DNA from: Chthoniobacteraceae bacterium
GTDB taxonomy: Bacteria; Verrucomicrobiota; Verrucomicrobiia; Chthoniobacterales; Chthoniobacteraceae
Reading direction: 5' to 3'
DNA: 62,688 bases
NCBI GenBank assembly: GCA_947479475.1
Contig: CANJZW010000014.1
Coordinates: 1-62,688 of the forward strand
Shown here: in pieces, positions 1 through 12,000 of the stretch
How positions within the stretch are numbered: position 1 is the stretch's first letter
Layout: every line of letters starts with the position of its first letter
Program-made: the position numbers and the translations under genes
Notes under the pieces: model-generated
The model's input: the letters and a program-made list of their open reading frames with translations, nothing else
Database searches by the model: none
What the model was told of the DNA's origin: nothing

Positions 1-3000
1 CGGGTCTCGCCCCCGGACTGACGCTCAATTCTGCGAATGGTATAATCAGCGGGACGTTGACAACGGTGGGCGTGTTCAGCGGGACGCTGCGAGCGACAAA
101 CTCGACTGGCACTGGGACGGCACCGCTGGAGATCACCGCGCTGATCCCCGCACCGGTGCTGACGGGTACGGTGAAGGCGAGCGGGGTTGCGGGCAGCGCG
201 TTTATCTACCAGATCGGTGCGACCAATTTGCCGACAAGTTACGGCGCCACGGGCCTTGCGCCCGGGTTGACGCTCAATTCTGCGACGGGCCTGATTGGAG
301 GGACGCTGACGACCGTGGGCGTGTTCAGTGGGACGTTGAGTGCGACAAACTCGACTGGCACTGGGACGGCGCCGCTGGAGATCACGGCGGTAATTCCGGT
401 GCCGGTGCTGACGGGCACTTTGAATGCGAATGGTATTGTGGGTAGCGCGTTCAGCTATCAGATCGGCGCGACGAACACCCCGACCCGTTTCACCGCCACC
501 AACCTGCCTGCGGGCCTCACGCTCAATGCAAGCACCGGACTTATTTCCGGCACACCCACCGCGTATACAGCCGCCCAAAAGGTGTCGATCACCGCGTCCA
601 ATAACGGCGGTACATGCACTGGCACGCTGTGGTTAAGTATCAACGTACTGGCGCCCGCAATTTCCAGTGCGCTGACTCAGCAGACAGCTTTTGGTCAACC
701 CTTCGCCTACCAAATCGCCGCAACCAATTTGCCCACGGGGTTCGCGGTTAAAAATTTGCCCCAAGGTTTGTCCTATGACGCCGCAACGGGCGCTGTGTCT
801 GGTACGCCCACAGCGAGTGGTGACTTTGTCGTAGCGCTGGAGGCCTATAACAACGGAGGAACGGGTAAAGCGAATTTGGCGCTGCGTGTCCTGCCCCCGC
901 TTCCCGTGATCAGTTCCCCTCTGGCGGTGAGTGCGCGGGTGAACTCGGCGTTTATTTATGGCATTATGGCCTCAAATACTCCCACGCAGTACGCGGTTTC
1001 TGAGTTGCCTGTGTGGTTGAGCTTTGATTCCACGCGCGGGGTGCTCACTGGAAAACCTTTGAGTGTGGGCATGGTTGCTATCCGCATAGAGGCAACGAAT
1101 GCAGGAGGGACAGGCACGGCGCAGCTGTTTTTGAATGTAACCGCGCAACCGGTGGCGCCCGCATTGTCGGTGGTGCAGGGTCTCACAGTGCCTGTGGCAA
1201 CTCCGTTTAAATACGCGGTGCGCGCAAGTAACAATCCTGCTTCGTATACTGCCAAAGGCCTGCCTGAGGGAGTCTTGCTGGATGCGAATTCGGGGGTTCT
1301 CAGTGGTACGCCGACCGTGGTGGGTGTGTACGCCATCGAGTTGGGAGCCACAAACGAGGGCGGCACGGGAAGTTCAGTATTGAATGTGAGGGTGGTGCCG
1401 CCAGCGCCTGTGATTGGTGGAGAACTGGCGGCAAGTGCGACGGCGGGTTCGTCTTTTAGGTATCAGATTCTAGCGACCAATCAGCCGAAGAATTACGCCA
1501 CGGGTGTTTTGCCTGCAGGCCTCGTGCTTAATTCCCTCACGGGGCTTATTAACGGCACGCCCCTCTCTGCGGGCAGCGCGGCTTTTGCGCTGAGTGCCAC
1601 TAACGACGGCGGGACAGGAAATGCGACGCTGGTCCTCAATGTCCTGCCGCCGGCGCCTGTTTTACCCGCGGTCTTGAAAGCCTTGGCAATAGCTGGAGCC
1701 CCGTTTTCGTATCTGATTCCGGCACGCAACACAGTAAGTCAGTTCACTGCGCAGAATCTTCCTGAGGGGCTGCAGTTGAATTCCCTGACAGGGGTGATCA
1801 GTGGCGTGACGGTTTCTACGGGCACGCAGCAGGTTGCTGTGACGGCCTCAAGCGAATCGGGCACGGCCACTGGGGTGTTGGAATTGAGCGTGCAGGCGGC
1901 TTTGCCGGTGTTTTTGGTACAGCCGGCGAATGCGCTGCGATTAAAGTGGGGTGAATCTGCACAGCTCAATGCGTCCGCGAACGGGTTGCCTGTGCCCTCC
2001 TACCAGTGGAAACTCAATGGAGTGGTTGTGGAGGGAGGGACGGGAGCGACTCTGATCCTGGCGCCAAGTGCGAAGGCAGCGGTTGATCGGTACACGGTTG
2101 TGGCGAGCAACGCCGCGGGTGCGGTCGAGAGCGCGGTGTCCGTCGTGGAGCGACTCGCATTTACGGTGGGTGGCCCGGTGCTTTCTGTCGGCGGCCAGAG
2201 TGGGCCGGGCGCTCCTCGCGGACTGGTGCTCGGCCAGTCATTCGCGCTTGCAGCCGAATTTATCGGCCCTGCGGCTGGTGAAGTCTCCGCCCAGTGGTTT
2301 CGCAACGGAGTGGCTGTTGGAACGGGGACACAATTTTCGAAGGCCACGGCTGTGGCAGGAGATACAGGTGTTTACCGCTTGGCGATGAGCAGTGCCGGGG
2401 TGCAGGTGTGGAGTCCTGAGTTGAGAGTGGAGCAGGGAACGCCGATGGTGCGAATCACGCCATCCGGAGCCGTGGCGGCTGAGGGTGCCAGCCAGACCTT
2501 CACTGCGACCCTTCAAAACAGTGCGGTCTTGGAGGATACGGCGGTGGAGTATGTTTGGAAATTCAAGGGTGAGGAAGTTGGGCGTGGTGCATCGCTAACG
2601 CTTCCCAATGTGGGGCGTGCGCTCGGTGGCATCTATGAACTGAGTGTCATCGCTGCCAATTATGGGACGACGGTGGAGAGAGCCTTGCTGCAGGTGTCGA
2701 CTCTGGATATTCAAACACAACCGCGCGGTGTGATAGCGGCCCAGGGAGAGTCGGTCCGGCTCAGCGTGAATGCGGCAACCTCAGGGGGCACGATTTCTTA
2801 TCAATGGCGGCGCGACGGCAACCCTCTTGCGGATGGTTCTGGTGTTTCCGGGGTTGGGACGACGGCGTTAGTGCTCTCCAATTTTAGCGCCGCGGTTGCG
2901 GGAGTCTATGATGTCTTGGTCAGTGCTCTGGTTGCGGGCCAGAATCTGAGTGTCACCAGCGCGCCAGCCCCTGTGCAGGTGCTTGCACCCGTGGTGATTG

Positions 3001-6000
3001 ATGGTGCCCTTTTCAGCAGCCAGGCGCGTCGAATTCGGGCGGGACAAGGTTTGGGGCTTGAAGTGGCGACCAAGGGAGGGACGGGTCCATTTGTTTACCA
3101 GTGGTACAAGGTGGATGGTTCTAATGCAGTGGCCCTGCAAGACGGTGTGGCGGGAAACCAGACCGTGCTTGGAGCACGCTCAGCGCGACTCGTTGTGACG
3201 CCCCTAGACAAGGCGAATCTTGTGTCAGGCACCTACAAGGTTTTGGTTGAAAACGGCGTGGCCGCCGCCTCCAGTGGGAGCTCTAGTGGGTGGCAGGGAA
3301 GTTCCAGCGCCGAGTCTCCTGTCGTGTCGATCTCAAGTTTAGTGCCGCCTCCGTCGACGCTGGCTGTCAGTTCCAATGCAGTCGTCCCTTGCGCTCCCGG
3401 CTCGGCACTGAAGCTTTCGCTTCCTTCTTTTGCGGATGCTGGGGAAGCGCGTTACCAGTGGCGTCGGGATGGAGTCCCAATTAAAAACGAGCGCTCCTCA
3501 ACTTTTGAGGTGACTGTCAACGGTTCCGCTCAAACAGGGGTGTACGATGTGGTGGTGTCCAATGACGCTGGTGTCGTCAATGCGAGGGGACTGGCCGTGG
3601 ATTTGCTGCAGGCGCCGGCGGTTTTAATCTCGCCGATTGCGGGTTTGACTCTGCTTGAAGGGCAGCGGTTGGAATGGCCGGGGTGTGGCGTTTCCGGCGA
3701 CAATTTGCAGAAAACATGGAGTCGCACGGGGGCGTCGCTGCCGGTTTCTGCGCTTGTGAGTGCTGGGACGTTGGTGATTCCGTCGGTGTCGTTTGCAGAC
3801 GCTGGGAGCTATACAGCGAAGGCTGCCAACAGCTTTAGCGAAGTGACCTCAAGTGCGGTTTTGAGAGTGGTTGGGAAAGTGCGGATTCTTACCAACCCCG
3901 TAGCGCCGGCTTTGTTAACCCCCGGGAAACCGGCTTCTTTAAGTGTGACTGCTGCAGGTGGCTATGCTGGAGCGAGCGGCGCTGGAGGAGAGTTTAAATA
4001 CCAATGGTTGCGAGACGGCCAGGCAATCCCGGGCGCCAATGGACCGCAGTATACGTTGGGTTCAGTTTCCATTGAGGACAATCAGGCGAGATTTTCGGTG
4101 CGCGTTTCCGTGCAGGATGGAGAAAAGGTGCTCCACTCGGTGACGAGTGCTTTTGCCCAGCTACAGGTAAGACAGCCTGTTGAGATCACGGGGCAACCTG
4201 AAAGCGTGACCGTTGATTTAAATGCGAGCATTGCGCTTTCTGTGGCAGCCACTGGCAGTGAGCTGACCTACCAGTGGCGCAAAAACGGGGTCGCGATTAC
4301 GGGCGAAAATAAAGCGACGTTGCTGCTGAAGGGTTCCGAGATAGCCGCAGGTGTCTACGACTTAATTGTGAGCAACGCCGTGAATTCGGTTGCCAGTAAA
4401 GCGGCCAAAGTGGATGTGCGGATTCCGGCGCGGATCACGGGGCAGCCCGTCTCGAAAACGGTAAACCGGCTTGGGTTGGTGCGTTTCAGAGTGGAGGCAA
4501 CGGGGACCGATCCGCTGCGTTACCAGTGGCGCAAGGATGGCGTCATGCTGGCGGAGGCGCCCGGAATGACCGGTACGACCTCTGCAATGCTCAGTATTAC
4601 CAGCGTAGATTATCGCAACGAAGGTGATTACGACGTGGTTGTGAGCAACAAGATCGGCAGCCCTGAGGTGAGTTCGGCGGCAAACTTGAGCATCAGCGAC
4701 AACGTGAAGATTCTCACTCAACCCGCCGATCGCACCGTCCTGAGCGGAGGGTCAGCAACCTTCAGTGTGTCAGCCGAGGGGAAGGGCTTGCGATACCAAT
4801 GGCGTCGCAACGGAATAGCCTTGGTTGGCGCAGTATATCCTGTGCTTTCCATTTTACCGGCTTCGCTTTCGGTCGCCGGCGATTACGACGTCCTTGTCAC
4901 GAGTGGGGCGATGGAAGTGGCCAGCCAAAACGTACGTTTGGATGTTTACGAGCCAGTACGTCTTGTGGTGTTACCGCAGGGGACGACGACTCTTGTGCCT
5001 GACAACGAGGCGTCCGCAAGCGTACAAACCGTGCTGCAGGCCAGTGCCATCGGTGGAGCCGCCCTTAAAACGTGGGAGTGGTACCGCAATGGAGTTCTCG
5101 TGAGCACTGGAACGGCGGGCGGAAATAGTACCCTGAATGTGAATGCTGTCGACAAAGCGGCGCTTTACAAGGTGTTGGTGAAATCGGCGGTTCGTGTTGG
5201 AAGCGGCACACTCAATTTGGGTGTGGATGTTTCGCCCGAAGTTTCCGTGGCGCTGCTTCCAAAGGTTCGAATTCTTAGTGAACCCCAGGAAGCGGTCTTG
5301 GCAGCGGGAGGGAATGCGCGCTTTGCTGTGAGCGCGGAGGGTGGTGGACGTCTCAGCTACCAGTGGGAAAGGGAACGTGGCGGCCGCTGGAGCAGTCTGG
5401 CGGGTGTGGACGACTCGACGCTTCTTCTCAACGGCCTGCACTCTAGTGATGCTGGAAGCTATCGCGTGACGGTAAGCAACCCGCGTGGCGGGGTGAGTAC
5501 GGCGGGTGCGACTCTGTCAGTGAGAGAGGTGGACATTATTGAGAAACACCCCGTTTCTGTGAGTGCAAATCCCGGTAACGCAGCGCTATTTACCGTAATG
5601 GCCACGGGGACGAACCTGGCCTACCAGTGGCGCAAGGATGGACGGGATATCACGGGTGGAACTTCTGCGAGTTTGAAGATATCTCCGGTGAGTGCTTCAG
5701 ACGGAGGTTCCTACGATGTGGTTGTGACTCACGCTTACGGTACTTCCATTAGTAAAGCGGCTGGGTTGAGCGTCAATGTTTCACCGGTTATCATTGCCTC
5801 GCCTGTGGGTTCCGCCGTGGCCCTGGACAAGCGCCTTACACTCGCTGTGCGTGCGAGCGGGAGCGAGACGCTTCACTACAAGTGGCGTTACAATGGCACA
5901 CCGATTGCCGGTGCTCCCGACCGTGCAGTCTACTTGATTGAAAAGACGGAAGCTTCGCACGCGGGTCTGTATGACGTGATTGTGGAAAACGAGGCGGGCA

Positions 6001-9000
6001 GCGAGACAAGCGCCGCGGCGGTGGTGAGCATTTTGAGTGGCGTGCGCATCATTCAGAACCCGATCTCCCAGACGACGACCCCCGGCCGGGTCGTGCAATT
6101 CAGCGTTGCCGCCACGGGTTCGCCAAGGTCGGCCACTGGAGCGCTGAGTTACCGCTGGCGCAAAGACGGCGTTGAATTGGCGGATGAAAGCGGCCGCGTC
6201 AGTGGTTCGGGCACTGAAACCTTGGTGCTTGAAGGTGTGGAAGGGGCTTCTGTTGCCTCCACGGGTGCCAATGGGAAGTATGACGTTGTGGTCTCCAACG
6301 ATGTCAATGCCTCGGTCAGTATCGCGGCGAATCTTGCAGTCTATTCAGCGCCAAACATTGTGGTGCAACCCCAATCGGTTGCCGTGAATTTAGGGGAGAC
6401 GGCTCGGTTTAGTGTCGCGCTTGATAATGTGACTCCCGCCCAGTTGACGTGGTACCGGCGATTGACGGGTGAGAGTGCTGCGACACGTACCGTGGTTGGC
6501 GCGGGACGTGATTTGGTTGTCAAAAACGTCGGTGCGGCAAAGGACGTTGGCACCTACTGGCTGGTGGCTGTGAACGATGTGGGTGAGGCAACCAGTAAGA
6601 GTGTTTCGCTCGCGCTGCTGGACATCTCCGTGCCTGATGAAGGCGCGTCCATTCTCGCCGACGCGGTAAGTTCTGGACCAAACGACCGCGGAACGGCGGT
6701 CGCCGCCCGCATACTGGAGTGCAAAAGGGGTGCTGCGGTGAGCCTGCCCTTTACCACGGTGATACCCACCCAGGAGGGAGTGGAGCTCGGCTACCAGTGG
6801 CGCTTTAACGGCGTACCACTCGCAGATGGGGGGCGGTATTCCGGGGTGAAAACGCGGACGCTTTCGCTGCCCTCGGCTGTGGATGCCGATTCAGGTGTCT
6901 ACGATCTTGTGGTGAGCGCCGTTTCAGGCGGGCTTGAAAAGGCGCGTTTTACGGTTCGGACAACGCAACTAAACGTGTTGCGTCCGCCAATCGTGAGCGG
7001 CTTTACAAGCGTGTTGGTGCGTCCGGGACAGTCCGTGACGTTGGCTCCGTTGGTGCGCTCGGCGAAGGTGGGTGCGGATCTCCAATACCAGTGGTTTATC
7101 AACGGCACTCTGCAGGCTTCCGTGACAGGCGGTTCATATGCGATTGAGTCGGCGTCCAGCGCCAGCGCAGGTGTCTATCGATTTGTGGCAACCGACGAGT
7201 ATGGGACCAGCACCGTGGAGGCAACGCTTGCGGTGGCGGCGCCTTTGACGGTAGAGGCACTTCCGGAATTTGTGCAGGGAGAGTTTCGATCGAGGGTAGT
7301 GCTGTCCGCCCTCGCTAAGAGCAATGCCGACGACAATGTTCTTTATTACCAGTGGCGTTTTGAGGGGCAGCCTATTCGTGGAGCGGTGACTTCAAAGTTG
7401 ATTCTCGACTCATTCCTGCCCGCGCAGGCCGGCGTATACGACGTGATTGTTTCGAATAAACTCGAACGCGTGGTAAGCACGCCGTGCCACGTCAGAGCCA
7501 ATGCGTCATGGCGCTTTACTACCCAGCCCCCTCTGAGTACGACCGTGAATGCTGGGGAGGCTGTCTCCTTAGGATTTGCCTTGTCACGGACGGACTCGAC
7601 TTCTGTGCAGTGGTACAGGGGAACGGGACGTTCCGCGCAAATAATTAGCGCTCAGACAAATTTCACCCTTAGTCTCCCCGCGGTGAAAGCTTCCGACGAG
7701 GCCGTCTACTTTGCGATGGTGACAACGCCTTTGGGCCGGATGGTGACGTCTTTAAGCCGGTTAATTGTAAACAAGCCTGTTGCCTTTACCCGCCAACCGC
7801 AGGGCAAATCTGTGCGGCCCGGAACGTCCGTGACATTTTCTGCGGAGGCCGAGGGAACGGGAGTGCTTTCATTCCAGTGGATTAAAGATGGGTTGCCCGT
7901 GCCCGGGGCTACGGGCAAAACTTTCACGCTGTCGTCCGCAGTGAGTGCTGATTCAGGAACGTATGAGTTGTTGGCTCGCAATTCTGTAAGTGTGGACGGT
8001 GTCTATTCAGCCAAGGTGGTGCTGCTGGTCACCGCACCGCCAGCCATTGAGGTGCACCCCGTGGATCGGAAGATTCTGGCGGGCGGAAGTTTCACAATTG
8101 GTGTACATGCTCATGGGGAAGGAACTCTTTCCTACCAGTGGAGTCGCAACGGCATTGAGATCGCTGGAGCAACTTCTGCCACTTATACCCGCACTGCCGT
8201 CTCAGTCTTTGATTCTGGAGACTATGAATGTGTTGTTTCAAACAAGGTTGGAAACCAGAGCATTGGCTCTACGGTAACGCGCGGCGCCGCCGTGCGGGTT
8301 TTTGATCCGGTGCAAATCGTGGCAGCGCCTCCCGGCCGTGTGGTTGTGATGACGGGGAGTGCGAGTCGTGCAGCGAGCTTTAAAGTGCTCGCTTCTGGAA
8401 CGCCGCCTTTAGTGTACACTTGGATCAAGGCAGGAGTCCCGCCGAATGCCGACACAGTGCTGGATACCACGGGGGACACACTTGCCTGGTCGGAGGTGAC
8501 GGCCGCGGATTTCGGAGAGTACAAAGTGCAGGTGACTGGCGCGCTGGGAGACACTGCGACAGCCTCGGGAATCGTCCTGAGCGGCACTGCCGTTGCGGCC
8601 TTTACGCAACAGCCATCTGCCTATACGGGATTCGAAGGCAAGGCTGGAGGGTTAAGTGCGGTCGCGGCTCCTGGATATACAATTACGAAGTGGCAGCGAA
8701 GCGCCCCGGATTCTGACACCGGTATCTTGACGACAGAGGATCTTGCCACGGGGTTGAATGCGGGGTCGTTAGATTTTGCTCACTTAAAAACGACGGATAC
8801 GGGCTACTACCGAGCCGTGGCCGTTTCCTCCGGCTCCGTTTCGTCCGGATCGATAGAGGTGGTTAGTGACAGCGCCCTGCTTTTTGTGAACTCGGTTGAT
8901 CCGTTGTATAATTTCGAATCGAGGACTGACGGTCTTTCGAGTGAAGGGGTGAGGGTCTTGCAGACAATCCTTGCTAAAGAAGGGGATTACGTGGCATTTC

Positions 9001-12000
9001 CGTTACACACTGCAGGGCAGGGACTGTCATTTCAATGGGCAAAAGAAAACGGGATCCTTCCTGAGAGCGCCAGGGGAAGTGAAAGCGCGACCCTCAGTTT
9101 GCGGAGTGTCGGGCCTGAGGATGGTGGAGTGTATTCCGCGACGGTGCAGGTTCCCATCGGAGGCGGTAGCCTCGTCACGGTGCAATCGATACCGTGGACG
9201 TTGATTGTGGAGCCTTTGCCGAGAATTCTTGCCGACCCCGAACCGATTCAGAACCGGTTGCCTGGGGAGTCTGCGGTATTGAGCGTCGCAGCGAAAACGA
9301 CGAAGGACACAACCTTTCAGTGGTTCTTCCGTAGGCCCGGATCAGGCTTCTGGGTGCCAGTGCCTGGGGCCACGATTGGTAGCGGCACGGGGAGCACGTG
9401 TGTGATTGCAGGAGTGCGGGAATCTGAGGAAGGAGAGTACCGCGTGGAAGCGAGCAATTCTGCAGGGACGGTGGTAAGTGAGAGCGGTTATGTGAACGTC
9501 TATGATCCTGTGACGGTGAGTTTGGCGGGGTCTGACTTTGTGAATCCCGGAGACACAATCACTCTGGAGGCCACGGCGACAGGCGCGTTACAAGCGGATC
9601 ACCAGTATATCTTCTTGCGGCAGTTGCGCACTGGGAGTTGGGAGATTTTGGCCAAGCAAGAATCCGCTGTGCTGGAGCTCAAAAATGTGAGTGAGATCCA
9701 GCAGACAGCATACAAGGTGCGTGCGTTTGGCCGGGTGAACAACGCGGTCGAGAGCGCACCATGGAAAGTGACGGTGAACAATCCTGTCGTATTTGCAGCC
9801 GGCACGGTGGCGAAAACTGTAGCTTTGGTGAAGGGTGAAAGCGCCAGTTTTAAAGTGCTTGCGCTGGGTGATGAAGTGCAGTTTGAGTGGTACTTGCGGC
9901 GACCCAATGCAACGGAGTGGACCCTCATTGCAGGGGCCACAACGGACACTTTGGCTCTGGGTTCGGTCAGAGCCGAGGATGCGGGCTTCTACGGTGTGCG
10001 GCTGCATAACGCGTTTTCGAATGCGCCAACGCTGGGCTCTGAGCCAAGGCAAATTGGGGAACTCGTGGTGCATGGGCCTCCGGTGGCGGCTCTGGCCACA
10101 ACAGGTCCGGGCGTTATCCAGGCAGCGGAGGGAAGCCATTTCCAATTGTCGGCAGAATTGCGTGATAGCGAAGCCGGGCGGTTAAATTATCAGTGGCGTA
10201 AAAACGGAAGAGCAATAGCCGGAGCGTATGGAACGATTTTAGGATTTGGGTCAGGCGGAGTGACAACAATAACGTTGAAGAGAGAGGTTCTCTCCCTTGC
10301 AGATGCCGGGTATTATGACGTGCTGGTTTCCAACGTGTACGGCTCTGGAGTGAGTAATGGCGCACCACTGGTCGTCAATCCAAAGCCTGTGATCGTGAGT
10401 CAGCCGGAATCAGTTCTCGGTTCTGTGGGAGCGACGGCGACCTTCCGGGCGGAGGCAAATGGAGCAGGGGTATTGACGTTTGCGTGGGAACGCCTTTCTG
10501 GCTCGGTATGGACTCCCGTTCAGGGTGGAACGCAGTCAGTGCTCAGCTTAAAGGGGCTGACGGTGGCTGACAGTGGCGTTTCATACCGGCTGCAAGTGAC
10601 AAGCCTTTACGGAGGCACGGTGTCCAATGCGGCAGTTTTAACGGTGGCAGATGCCGGAGCGCTGAGTGTGGGAAGTCCAGTGTTGCAGGCGGGAAGCGTT
10701 GTGGTTGAGGGGACCGCCAATGTGTTAAGCGCGGGATCGTCGAACTTGAAGTTGAGGGCGGTGGTGGCAGACAGTTCGAGCGCAACGGTGGTCTCCTACC
10801 GCTGGCGCAAAGACGGACGGGATCTTTTTGCGGGGACGGCTAACCGGACTGGGACCGCGAATTACGTGGTGACGTATGCGCTTCCCCCGGTCACAAATGA
10901 GACGGACGGAAGTTATGACCTTGTTGCAGACAATGGCGCGGGTTTTGCTGGAAGCATCCCAATGACGCTTGTGGTGGATCCCAGAATTGAGGCGTTTGAT
11001 GTGCCTGCGAGCGTAAATTCCGGAGATGGCTGCAAGTTGAGCGTCAGTGTGCGGAACGCCTCCACGGGCACGTATTCGTACAGCTGGTATCGGAACGGAG
11101 AAAAGTTGCAAAACGGCAGCTTGTATGGAGGCGTTACAACCTCCGAGTTGACGCTTAACGCAGCGCCTGCGTTATGGGGAGGGAGCTCGAGTTTCAAGGT
11201 GTCCGTAAGAAACGAGGCGAGCAAAGCGGTGATGGAAAGCGGAGAGCGAGTTTTGAGTGTTTTGGCGCCAATCACGATTGCGTCGCAGCCGGTGTCTGTG
11301 GCGACAATCGAAGGCGGACGGGTTGGGCTATCGGTGGTTGTTGTTGGAGGAGGAGCGGTGCGGTATCAGTGGTTGCATGACGGGGTGGAATTGGCGGGTG
11401 AAGTGGCAGCGAGCCTAGTGCGTTCGCCGGCAACGACATTGGATGCAGGTCTCTATCAGGTGCGTGTGAGCAACGAGTTGGGACAGAGTTTTAGCGATGT
11501 GGCGAGTGTGGACGTGGCGGCGAAACTGAAAGTGGAGTTGGCTGCCCCTGATGCGGTGCCGTTGGGAGGAGGCGTGAATTTGGTGGCGCGTGTGAGTGGC
11601 GCCACAGCCGGCGAGCGGCTCGGGTACCAGTGGAGCCTCAATGGAAAAACGCTGCCTAATGCAGAGACGGACCAGTTCCGTGTGAATTCAGCGACAACCT
11701 TGGATGCTGGTTTGTACGCGGTGGAGGTGACACGTGCTGCGACGGGTGAGACGGTCACGAGTGGAAGTGTAGTGCTGGAAGTAAAAAGGGTGCCTGTCGT
11801 GGTTGTGGCGCCTGTGTCCCGCGTGGTTGTTGATGGCTCTGGCACAGGAGTAAATTTTGCCGTTGTGGTGCGCTCCGAGAGTGAGGTGAATTATTCTTGG
11901 AGTAAAAATGGCGTGGTGCTTGTCGGAGCAAACCGTGCGAGTTACCGCATCGGCGCTGCGACGCTTGCGGATGCCGGGCAATACTCGGTGCGGATCACGA